Both the position numbers and the translations under genes were made by a program. From NCBI RefSeq assembly GCF_023053635.1, contig NC_086179.1:2060001-2124000 (forward strand): a DNA stretch of 64,000 nucleotides, in the 5' to 3' direction. The notes beneath the pieces are model-generated. The model saw nothing but the letters and a program-made list of their open reading frames with translations. It did no database searches and was not told where the DNA came from. This document shows, in pieces, positions 39,885-51,200 of this stretch (positions are counted from its first letter, which is position 1; the number at the start of each line of letters is the position of its first letter). The stretch is from Elgaria multicarinata webbii. Lineage: Eukaryota; Chordata; Lepidosauria; Squamata; Anguidae.

Positions 39885-40946
39885 TATGAAGAGAGACTGA
39901 AAGAACTGGGCATGTTTAGCCTGGAGAAGAGAAGATGGAGGGGAGACATGAGAGCACTCTTCAAATACTTAAAAGGTTGTCACACAGAGGAGGGCCAGGA
40001 TCTCTTCTCGATCCTCCCAGAGTGCAGGACACGGAATAACGAGCTCAAGTTACAGGAAGCCAGATTCCAGCTGGACATCAGGAAAAACTTCCTGACTGTT
40101 AGAGCAGTACAACAATGGAACCAGTTGCCTAGGGAGGTTGTGGGCTCTCCCACACTAGAGGCCTTCAAGAGGCAGCTGGACAACCATCTGTCAGCAGGGC
40201 CGGTGCCAGACTATTTTGCACCCTAGGCAAGGTGAGCTACTTTTACCAACGCGCACACACACACACACACACACACGCAAAATGCCAACTTTGATTTTTA
40301 AGAACATATGTTTCCTGGAAAAAATAAGAAGCACAAAACTTGAAACTACTAAATTTATTTTAAAGTGCAAGAAATACGTCATGCCAATTATAGCAAACAA
40401 ATCAGAAAGGAACGTCTATGGGTCCAAAATGCATTATTTAATAGGAATATCACCTCCAAATTATCCCCCCCAACTCACATGCGCACGTGCACACACATTC
40501 AGCATCACTCACTCCAAACAAACACACACATGAACACATGCATTCACTCAAAAACCCCGTGCACCCCATTCACCTATACATTCTCTCTCTCTCTCTCTCT
40601 CTCTTCCGGGCGTGTTCTGGAAGTCCAAACATGGAGCCGCCCCACCCCAGCGTCCCTGGCTTCGCTTCGGCTGGGCAGGCGCGGGGTGTCATCTCACCCA
40701 CCCAGGCCCAGCTGAATCCTCGGGACGGGATGTCTCACAGCCAACACGCGTGAGTGCTGCGCTGTGCCTGGCGCCCCTCTTAGCTTGGTGCTCTTGGCGG
40801 CCATCTGAGTGGCCTCTATGGTAGCACCGGCCCTGTCTGTCAGGGATGCTTTAGGGTGGATTCCTGCATTGAGCAGGGGGTTGGACTTGATGGCCTTGTA
40901 GGCCCCTTCCAACTCTGCTATTCTATGATTCTATGATTCTATGAAA
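39885..40946 (+). mobile_element. CR1 LINE split by a hAT element
   Basis: CR1 text runs 39885-40194 ([20 protein letters not shown] and onward), is broken at CCATCTGTCAG by the 40195-40835 insertion, and resumes at 40836 with the 3' UTR and ATTCTATG tail to 40946. Confidence 0.9.
40195..40835. mobile_element. hAT-type non-autonomous transposon inserted in CR1
   Basis: CAGGGCCGGTGC/GCACCGGCCCTG termini are flanked by TCTGTCAG on both sides (40187-40194 and 40836-40843), the 8-bp duplication of hAT transposases. The body matches 3702-4343. The duplicated bases are CR1 sequence, so the order of insertion is certain. Confidence 0.92.
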
Positions 40947-41429
40947 AACTAGGCACTTTTATGGGAAAATCCCCCCTAGGCAACGCTATGCAGACTAAGC
41001 AAAACAATTGACTGTTCAAAGGGAAAAAAAGGCTTTTCAAATGTCCCAAGCTTCAAGGTGGCGGAAGGTGCGTGGACACCTTCTCACGCAATCTCTCCGA
41101 CTGTCTCTTTGCTGCTAATCTCGCTGAACGTTTTAACTTCCGGCGATTCTTAGCATCTAGTAATGTTTTTTGATGTTCACTCCCGGAAGTGGACTCCCTG
41201 TCTCCTGAGAGCATAGGATCTGGCCTTTAGGAGATAGACTCTGGGAGGGGCGCATTTGCAGCTGAAGGCTCTCCCGTGTGAACTACCCCCCCCCCCCGGC
41301 TTGGCATCTTCTGAATCAGAATCTGTTTCTGATTGATTTCCTGGGTCACCTGCTCCCAACACCAGAGCAGTAGGGGCATACATGGCATCTACCAATCAGA
41401 TTCTCTGCCTGAGCTGACAGAGGTGGCCT
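40947..41429. other. Lectin B intron 1 segment, possibly LTR-derived
   Basis: There is no coding exon. A C run lies at 41287-41299. It could be the second part of the tentative LTR at 39697. Confidence 0.35.
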
Positions 41430-42775
41430 TGAATTTGTGTTGAGTACCCCTAAAATGGTGGTTCTGGGAAATCTCAATTTCCATGCTGAGGCTGCTGTAT
41501 CCGGGACAGCTCAGGACTTCATGGCTGCCATGACAATCCTGGGGCTGTCTCAACATGTCATCAGCCCAACCTCTGGGGGATTTTCCTGCGGTGTAGCTGG
41601 TGCTGCTGTCGAAGCCCAGGTTGCTCTGTGGAATGCAGAGATGACTCGGGCGGTTGACCTGACTGTGCCCAAGCGTCCTCTCCTGAACAAAGCCTGGCCA
41701 TTTCCTTGGTATACAACTGAGCTGAAGCAAGAGGGAAGACAGGTAGAACGCAGGTGCAGGAAAACCCCAGACAAGTTTGACTACACACTGGTTAGAACTC
41801 GCTATCTAGCCTACTCTGTGGCAGTGATGGTGGCAGATAAGGAGTCCTTTTCACAACCTTTACATCTACTCACCAACGGAGCTTTTCCAAGCGCTTCCTG
41901 GCCTGCTGCACTTAGAGCCAAGGAGAGAGACTTTGGAACCTTCAGGAGTACACTGGTTTGCACAGTACTTTGAAGACAAAGTCGCTCAGTTTCGTCATGA
42001 ATTGGACACCCCGATTAGTGCAGTTCCATTAGTAGAGGTGTCCAGAGCACCATCTGGTCTAGTTTTACTGGATTAACTTCAGTTATTGAGACTCAAGGAT
42101 GCAGACAAGGTGCTTGGCCAAGTCCATTCAACCATCCTTGCTCTTGATGGCTTATTTCATCTAATAAGGAGGGGATATCTCACTGGGTCCAGGTCGTCTG
42201 GGCTGAGAGTTGGAGGCACTGCGCTGTACTGGTTCTGATCCTACTTGGATGACCGATTCCAGAAGGTGGTGCTACTTTTCCAGCTACTTTTCCAGCTGCA
42301 CTGGCTGCCAGACCAGGTCCAGGCCCAATTCAAAGTGCTGGTATTAACATTCAAAGTTCTGAACCTGAACGGCTGGGGGCCAGCTTATCTGAAGGATCGA
42401 CTCCTCCCATATGTATTTGCCCGGACCCTGAGATCAGCTTTAGCAAGAAGAGGGTCTTTTCTGCTATGGCATCCTGGTTGTAGAATGAGCTTCCCAGAAA
42501 GGTTCACATGGTGCTCTTTCCGGTGCCACGTGAACCCCTTTTTATTTTCCCAGACATTTTAGTATTTTAACTCTGTTGCTTTAAATCTGTCATTGTATTT
42601 TAAATCTCTGCATTGCAGCTAGGTTTTATTTTAGTTAGTCCTTTTATACTGTTGTTTTAAACTTTTATGTTTTATATTTATTTTATAATGTATTTTGTCG
42701 TTTTTAACTGTTGTGAACTGCCCAGAGAACTTCAGCTATTGGGAAGTAAAGAAATGTAATAAACAAATAAAATAA
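41430..42775 (+). mobile_element. L2-type LINE, internally deleted
   Basis: It begins in the endonuclease domain (VLGNLNFHAEAAVSGTAQDF), continues through the linker (PWYTTELKQEGRQVERRCRK), loses most of the RT, and resumes with [20 protein letters not shown] and a 3' UTR ending GAACTGCCCAGAGAACTT with an AATAAA-rich tail. Several frame breaks are present. It lies in lectin B intron 1. Confidence 0.83.
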
Positions 42776-42891
42776 ATCATATGTATTTATCATTTTCTCT
42801 AGGTTGCAAGTATTCATCATTGTCACTTTCCTTTTGGTGAAAGGTACAGTTATTTATTTGTTTCTTTATACATTTATTATATAGTATAGAG

Positions 42892-43004
42892 CAGCCTTCC
42901 TCAACCTGGGGCGCTCCAGATGTGTTGGACTACAACTCCCAGAATGGGGCATTCTGGGAGTTGTAGTCCAACACATCTGGAGCGCTCCAGGTTGAGGAAG
43001 GCTG
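42892..43004. mobile_element. Palindromic hAT MITE with exact 8-bp duplication
   Basis: The 113-bp element runs CAGCCTTCCTCAACC...GGTTGAGGAAGGCTG and is almost a perfect palindrome. GTATAGAG flanks both sides (42884-42891 and 43005-43012). It is the youngest-looking copy of this family here. Confidence 0.87.
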
Positions 43005-43147
43005 GTATAGAGGCTAGAAGGGTCAGGATAATAAAGCGAAGTCCATCCGATGTACTTAGATACAGATCTGAGTGGGGCATGCCTGACCAGAAGCCCCACC
43101 TAATCTAGGGAGCTTTTGCATGGCAACATGAAACAGGAACTATACTA

Positions 43148-43310
43148 GCATGACCAGATACAAAAGAGGGCAGGGCTCCTGCAGCTTTCACTGTTGTGAT
43201 GAAGAGGGAATTTCACCAGGTTCTTCATATGTACAAATTCCCTTTTCTATGCAACTGTTAAAGGTACAGGAGCCCTGTCCTCCTTTTCATAGGGTCACCC
43301 TATCCAAATG
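43148..43310. mobile_element. GGGTGACC-type MITE, partial
   Basis: The body text GAGGGAATTTCACCAGGTTC and a right end AGGGTCACCCTA are present, while the left end is degraded. Confidence 0.6.
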
Positions 43311-43477
43311 TGCATTTTGCCTGCACTGTCATGTTCCTATGATTTGTCCTATGCAGTGAGATAAATTCTCAGCTGGTGGTCCCCACAACAGCTTAGTCTT
43401 CCTTGAAAGTTAGAGAGCATCATCAGACTAGTATTTTGTATAATGCCCACTACTGCCCACTTACGGATGTTCATGGG

Positions 43478-43482
43478 TTCTT

Positions 43483-43513
<31 letters not shown>

Positions 43514-44277
43514 GAATATCTATATACTGCTCCCCATTGAAAAATTTCAGAGCGGTGTACAAGATAAAATGAAAAAAACAAATAGAATAAAACAGTTAAA
43601 ACAAAATTTAAAAGAAGCAAAAAACAGAGACTCAAGGCTGCATATTAAGGAACGGCTTCTTGGAATGAAGATGTTTTCAGGAGGCACCGAAAGGAGTACA
43701 AGGTTGGAGGCTGCCTGACCTCCAGAGGCAGGGAGTTCCATAGGAGGGGGGCCGCCACGCTGAAGGCTCTGCCCCTGGTGGACTCCAATCGGAGGATGGG
43801 TCTATGTGGAACCACCAGGAGCAGGCCCTCGGATGACCTCAGTGACCGGGCAGGTTGGTTGGGGAGAAGGCGTTCTCTCAGGTATCTAGGTCCCAAGTTG
43901 TTTAGGGCTTTGTACACAAGTACAAGAACCTTAAACCTGGCCCGGTAGCGAATTGGCAGCCAGTGCAGTTCCCTCAGCAGAGGAGTTACATGCTGGAAAG
44001 GGGCAACTCCAGACAACAGCCGAGCTGCAGCATTCTGCACTAGCTCCAGCTTCCGGAGCAGCTTCAAGGGCAGCCCCACATAGAGCGCGTTGCAGTAATC
44101 CAATCTTGAGGTTACCAATGCCTGTACCACCGTGGCCAAGCGATCCCTGTCCAGGAGAGGCCGTAACTGGCGAACCAGCCAAAGATGGTAAAAGGCGCTC
44201 CGAGCCGTGGCAGCTACTTGAGCCTCCAACGACAGAAATGGGTCTGATGATGATGATGGCCTCTGCCTCCCGCACAA
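43478..44277 (-). mobile_element. L2-type LINE 3' part (third subfamily)
   Basis: A minus-strand frame of 210 codons encodes SLEAQVAATARSAFYHLWLV, LDYCNALYVGLPLKLLRKLE and WNSLPLEVRQPPTLYSFRCL, then a tail with GTACACCGCTCTGAAAT and TTTA repeats. Confidence 0.88.
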
Positions 44278-44359
44278 CTCCCGCTATTTCTAGCCTTCTT
44301 TCCATCACAAAATAAACCCCGGTAAATTCGATCTCTCTCTTTTTTAACAAAAATGTGCT

Positions 44360-44715
44360 GCCATTTCCTGCTCTATGCAGGAGAAGCCATGAGATAGAAA
44401 CAGCCACTGAATGGGCCATGAAGTCATTGTTTACTTCCTCTTTCTTTCCCTGTGTGAAGAAAGAGGAAGTATTGTGGGACAGAAGCGGGGGGGAAAGTGA
44501 CGGTAAGGAAAGATGATCCCTCCACCCCGCCCAGTCTGATGATGCTCAAAGAAAGGGGTGTGCACAAGGGATGGCAAATTGCAGGGTTGAACACTGCCCC
44601 CTCTCTGCTGGGGAGGAAGGCCAAGGAGGTAGCTGGCCAGCGTGGTCCACAGTTTGGCAGTGAAGAAGGGTTACTGAAGACCCTCCTCAACCTCCCCTCT
44701 TCTCTCTCTCCATAG
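44360..44715 (+). repeat. Ancestral lectin intron 1 sequence shared with gene A
   Basis: Segment 44520-44700 matches 23820-23980 upstream of the lectin A signal exon. Segment 44360-44480 (CACTGAATGGGCC, TTTACTTCCTCTTT) resembles 16540-16660 near the relic. Confidence 0.55.
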
Positions 44716-44728
44716 GCCTAGAACCAAG

Positions 44729-44792
44729 ATGGCCACCATTGCTTACCTTGTCTTTTGTCTCTTTGGCCTTCTGTCCACCACCTGGGCAAAAG
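44729..44792 (+). CDS. Lectin B signal-peptide exon
   Basis: The exon starts at 44716 after CTCTCCATAG. The leader GCCTAGAACCAAG parallels GCCTAGATCCAAG of lectin A. The donor is AAAG|GTATGT. Confidence 0.88.
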
Positions 44793-45190
44793 GTATGTTA
44801 TTGCTACCATTCAAAATATGATGACATGTGTACATTTGCTTCCCAAAGAGGATCCTACATACTGTGCTTCCTCCGTTAATTATTTATATGTAATGCCCCA
44901 GCTGTCAATTTTAAGCATGAGAAAATATCAGTACCTGAAATCCGTCATTTAAACATGTAGGGGTGATATGTACAGTATGAGTATCCATGGAAAAAACTGC
45001 CAAGTTTCATGGATGTAGATATTATTTTTTAACAGAGTATTTCCCCCCCCCAATTTGTGTTCGGATAATGAACCAATTAATACTAGCGTATACAAATTGA
45101 AAATGTCACCTGGACTAACATAAAGATAAGGGGGTTTCCAACATGGCAGCAAAAATTTTGGAGACAATGTGAGTGTGTGTGATGGGGAGA

Positions 45191-45245
<55 letters not shown>

Positions 45246-48200
45246 TTATTTCTTACCCGCTTCTCCACTTGGATCGAGGCAGTGAAAAACAGTGAATACA
45301 AAGCACATTAAAAACTGATTAAAAACATACCATACATGATTAAAACATCCTAAATATTCTAAGGTGGATAATGACAGGAATGAAAAGTTCAGCTAGGGAC
45401 ATTCTGGATCATAGAATCAATCATAGAATAGCAGAGCCGGAAGGGGCCTACAAGTCCATCGAGTCCAACCCCCTGCTTAATGCAGGAATCCACCCTAAAG
45501 CATCCCTGGCAGGTGGTTGTCCAGCTGCCTCTTGAAGGCCTCTATGGTGGGAGAGCCCACCACCTCCCTAGGTAACTGATTCCATTGTTGTACTGCTCTA
45601 ACAGTCAGAAAGTTTTTCCTGATGTCCAGCCGGAATCTGGCTTCCTGTAACTTGAGCCCGTTATTCCGTGTCCTGCACTCTGGGAGGATCGAGAAAAGAT
45701 CCTGGCCCTCCTCTGTGTGACAACCTTTTAAGTATTTGAAGAGTGCTCTCATGTCTCCCTTCAATCTTCTCTTCTCCAGGCTAAACATGCCCAGTTCCCA
45801 TGGACTGGAAAGATTTGACAAGAAAAAAGACCACAGATGTTTAATGTTAATTTTTATTTTTTGTAAAACGCCCGGAGGTATTCAGCTATGGGGCAGGATC
45901 AAAATGTAATCAATGAATGCAAATGAAATTAAAGAGGGAGTCAAGGAGCTGATATAGAATGGAACGGAGTTTCAGCAGCACGTTCAGAGAGGGTGTGTGT
46001 GTATCTTTCAGTAGCTGAAAAGGGACAGGGCTGTGTGACAGCTTGCAAAGGGGAGAATAGCAGGGAAGGACCAGAAGGAACTCCTGAACATTTTGGGGAT
46101 GAGGGACATAAAAACAAAAGCACCAAAGAAGAGCCCTGATGCTGGATCAGACCAAGGGTACATCTAGTCCGGCACTCTGTTCACACTGTGGCCATCCAGC
46201 TGTCAACCAGGGACCTATAGGCAGCAATACTGAAGAGGACGATTGTGAACATGTGCAGGAGATGTTCCTTTCCATCCCTGAGGAGCCAGCACACAGGTGG
46301 TAGAAGGAGTTAAGGAGTTGAATGAACATCCAGAGCTCTGTGGGACCACAATGGCGAGTGGGAGTGAGGAGGCAGAAGGGTCATCAAGGGATCAGATGAA
46401 GACAGGGAGGTCTCCAAAGGCTAAAATGCAGATGCAAGGAGGAGACATGATAGCAGTCTTCAAGGAGAGGAGGGCCAGGATCTCTTCTCGATCCTCCCAG
46501 AGTGCAGGACACGGAATAACGGGCTCAAGTTACAGGAAGCCAGATTCCGGCTGGACATCAGGAAAAACTTCCTGACTGTTAGAGCAGTACGACAATGGAA
46601 TCAGTTACCTAGGGAGGTGGTGGGCTCTCCCACACTAGAGGCCTTCAAGAGGCAGCTGGACCACCATCTGTCAGGGATGCTTTAGGGTGGATTCCTGCAT
46701 TGAGCAGGGGGTTGGACTCGATGGCCTTGCAGGCCCCTTCCAACTCTGCTATTCTATGATTCTAAGTTTTTAACTGAAGTTGCAAAGGAACTTTGCTGAA
46801 TGAGTCTTACTTATAAATAAACCTTATAGAAGGGTCTTGGTCACGAGATAAGGGTGTTGCCACCTATTAGCTATATTATTTATTTATTTATTACATTTTT
46901 ATACCGCCCAATATCCAAAGCTCTCTGGGCGGTTCGCAAAAATTAAAACCATGAAAAGCATAAAACAACCAACAATTTAAAAACATGAATACAAAATACA
47001 ATATAAAAAGCACAACCAGGATTAAAACCACACAGCAAAAATTGATATAGGTTAAAATGTAGAATTAAAACAACAAAGTTTAAACTTGTTTAATTAAGTG
47101 TTAAAATGCTGAGAAAATAAAAGGTCTTCAGCTGGCGATGAAAGGAGTACACTGTAGGTGCCAAGCGTACCTTTCTGGGGAGCTCATTCCACAGCCGGGC
47201 TGCCACAGCGGAGAAAGCATTGTGCTAAACTCCTTTTTCAAGCTGCTTTGGGAAAAGCAATACCACAACAGCCCTAAAAAGCCCTCCTATTGAAGGGCTT
47301 TCTCCGCTGTGGCACCCCAGCTGTGGAACAAGCTCCCCAAAGAGGTCCGCCTGGTGCCTGTACTCCTTTCGTCACCAGCTGAAGACCTTTTTCTTCTCTC
47401 AGTATTTTAACACTTAATTTTAACTTAAATTTAAATTTTACTGTTCTAACTCTGTATTTTAGTCTTATATCCATTTTTGCTGCGTGGTTTTTATCCTGGC
47501 GGTGCTTTTTATACCGTATTTTGTATTTGTGTTTTTAACCTGTTGGTTGTTTTATTATGGTTTTAATTTTTGTGAGCCGCCCAGAGAGCTTCGGCTATTG
47601 GGTGGTATAAAAATGAAATAAATAAATAAAATAAAATAAAATAAAATAAACTAGCATTCAAATAGGCCCACTTGGGTGAATCTTCTGCTAAGACCCTTGT
47701 CCATGCTTTGGTTCTCTCCCGTTTGGACTTTTGTCATCTTCTTTTGACTGGTCTTCCTTCTGCTCATCTCTCCTCTTCGGTCTCTCTTCACCATTCTGCA
47801 GCCAAGATTATTTTCTTGGCTCGTCGTTTTGACCATGTTTCTTGTTTGATGAAATCTCTTCATTGGCTTTCGATCCCAAACAGAATTCAGTATAAGCTTC
47901 TTTTGCTGACATTCAAAGCGTCTCATGGTCTTGCACCTTCTCATCTTTCTTCTCTCATTTCACTCTGCCACCCCCCTCGTACCCTCCGTTCTTCAAATGT
48001 TATGTTGCTCTCCGGCCCAAGAGTCTCTATCTCTCTTGCCCGGCTTCTCCCATTCTCTCTGGCTGCCCCGTTTGCTTGGAATGCTCTTCCAGAGCAACTA
48101 CGAGTTCCATTGTAGATTTTAAAACGCGTTTGAAAACTCATTTGTTTTCCATAGCTTTTGGTATTTTAGCTTGACTTACTGTTCTTATTACTATGAATAT

Positions 48201-51200
48201 TGTCTTATTTCTGTTTTGTGAACCCTTCCCCCCTTCATATGTTTTAATGTGATTTTAGGTTGTAAGCCTCTAGGCAGGGTATCGCTGTTTTATTTGTATA
48301 TTTTGTACAGCACCAAGTAAATTGTTGGTGCTAAATAAATAAATAAATAAATAAATAATAGAGTGGAAAATCCTAGTGCATATAAACCCACCCAGTGGCA
48401 ATCCCATTAGAGTTAAATACAACAGCATGGCTTTGCCCCCGGAATACTGGGAATCCTCACACCTGGCTATCTTCCCACCTTGTAGGACTGAAACCCAGAA
48501 ACCCGGCTCTGCCCCGGACTACCTGCCCTGACGGTACCCTTTCCTACAATTTCAATTTTGAGGTGTACTGCTTTGAGTTTTTCAGCAATCCATTGACCTT
48601 TGCGGAGGCAGAGGTGAGTCACGTGGCCTGCTGGATGTGCTACTCCAGACCGGTCCACTTAAAATTTCTTTCCTTGCCACTTTTGGACTATCTGAAGAAG
48701 GGGTCCTTCTGTGACCAAGAAATCTCCTTCACCCTTCATGCTCACTGGCTACTACCATGATCCAGGCTCGGCAAAGCACAGGCAGGCAGCCGTAATCTAG
48801 GGTGACCCTATGAAAAGGAGTATAATAAGAGTGATAACACTCAAACCACAAAGTCATCAAAACAACTTACATAGATGAATAATTCAGAAACTTTACAAAT
48901 GTACAAATGCTGAGTATGGTGCTTTTGAATTATTTTTCAGTGTCATACTGAGGAAGAATCTTCGAAACAGCAATTAGTACTGGACTATTGTTTACATAAA
49001 AGGCGCTTCATGTGAATAGTTCACTATATGTATATTAGATGTTGATATTGCAGGCTTTGTTGTGAATGTTAGTGTGAACATCCTATAAACATTGTTGTTG
49101 TGCCTGTTCTTTGTACGTTTGTAAAGTTTCTGAATTATTCATCTATGTAAGTTGTTTTGATGACTTTGTGGTTTGAGTGTTACCACTCTTATTATGCTGT
49201 TGTTGTTTCCAAACCACAGCCTTCTATTTTCTTTACCTATGAAAAGGAGGAAAAGGGCTTCTGGATCTTTAACAGTTGTCTTGAAAAAGGAATTTCAGCA
49301 GGTGCAATTTGTATGCCTGCAGCACCTGGTGGAATGCCTTCTTTGTCACAACAGTTAACGCTGCAGGAGCCCTGTCTGGAGTAACCAGATACATAAGAGG
49401 GCTATAGTATATTAGGCCCACCGTCGGTTGTTCCACAAACAACGCACACTGTGTAGCTTATTCACAGGATGGCTTAGCATGACGTGCAAACCTGCCCAGA
49501 GAGAGAAGGGGGAGGGAGGGGAGAGAGAGAGAGAGAGGCTGGGATGGTGTCCAGAATTCTGCAGGCAAAAGGCAGCATTTGGAAGCTTTTCACAAAATTA
49601 TTTGGGGGGAAACTGGAGTTGCTAGTGGGTTCATTTTAATCCATTCCTCTCTCAAGGAAGGAGAGCCAGGATGCAGATGATCTCAACTCTGTGAACATTC
49701 CCAGGCTGCCTCCCTACCATGAGGCTGGTCCATCTGTTGATGGGCAGAACCTGCTGACCGATCCCTCTCTGGTGCAGCTGTGCAGGGCAGGCAGGGTGGC
49801 ACAAGCTGACGTGTCCATGGGAATTGGCCAGGCCCTGCCAGGACAAAAATGAGAAACCCTCCTCTGAGGCAGGTTTTGTAACAGAGTGTTTTTCGCTTCT
49901 CTCTCCACACAGGCGGCCTGCCAGCGAAGTGGGAAAGACGGCCACTTAGCATCCGTCACAAGTGCAATCCAGACAGACCTCATTGGCACTTATGTGTCTG
50001 AAAGCAACTGGAGGGGACAATATGTGTGGATCGGGTTGACCCTGAAACCAAACTCAAACCCAGTGAGCCCTTAACAAAAGACTGGATCATGCCCAGGGTC
50101 TATCTGTTCATAGAGTGCTCAGCCAGCTGCCTTTGGGAAATTCATATGTACAGCATGAGTGCCTTAACCCCCTCTTGTTTGTATGCCTCTCATATTGGAG
50201 GTAGCATATGGCCATCATGAGTAGTAGCCGATCGATATCTCCCCAGCTAGTCCCCTTTTAAAGCCAGCCAAATTGGTGCCATCACTACATCTTGTGTTAG
50301 CAGATTCTATAGTTTAATTATGTGTTGCGTAAAGAATGCCCATTTATCTGTCCTGAATCTTGCACCAATCAGGTTCATGGGATAGGACCCCACTGGGGTT
50401 CTAGCATTTTGAGAGAGGGAGAAAAATGTCTCCCTATTCACGTTCTCCGTACCAGGCATCATTTTGTACACCTCTATCATGTCTCCCCTCATTCAATTTT
50501 TCCTTAAGCTAAACAATGTCAGATGTTGTACCCTTTCCTCATAGGGGTGATGCTTTTTCCAGATCTACAATATCCTTTTTGAGATGTGGGGTACGCAGTA
50601 TTCTAAGTGTGGTTATACAATAGATTTATTGAGAGGATACCCTTTAATGTTTAATGTGTTTTTTTTCCTTATATGTTTTTAAACTGCTTTCTTAATTATG
50701 CCCAACAGAATTTTTGCCTTTTCACAACAACCACAGATTGGGTGGACATTTTCATCAAGCTGTCCACCACAACCCCAAAATCTCTTTCTTGGCCAGTCAC
50801 CACTAGCTCAGATCCCACCAGTATATATTTAAAGTCGGAGTTTTGTTTTGTTTTTGTCGCAACGCGCATCATAGAATCATAGAATAGCAGAGTTGAAGGG
50901 GCCTCCAAGTCCATGAAGTCCAACCCCCTGCTCAATGCAGGAATCCACCCTAAAGCATCCCTGACAGATGGTTGTCCAGCTGCCTCTTGAATGCCTCTAG
51001 TGTGGGAGAGCCCACAGCCTCCCTAGGTAACTGATTCCATTGTCGTACTGCTCTAACAGTCAGGAAGTTTTTCCTGATGTCGAGCCGGAATCTGGCTTCC
51101 TTTAACTTCAGCCCGTTATTCCGTGTCCTGCACTCTGGGAGGATCGAGAAGAGATCCTCACCCTTCTCTCTGTGACAACCTTTGAAGTCTTTGAAGAGTG

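Noticed and set aside
41437-41973. 178-codon frame as a host gene
   Set aside because: Its text (endonuclease end and linker) belongs to an L2-type LINE. It continues into RT C-terminal remnants and an L2 3' tail.
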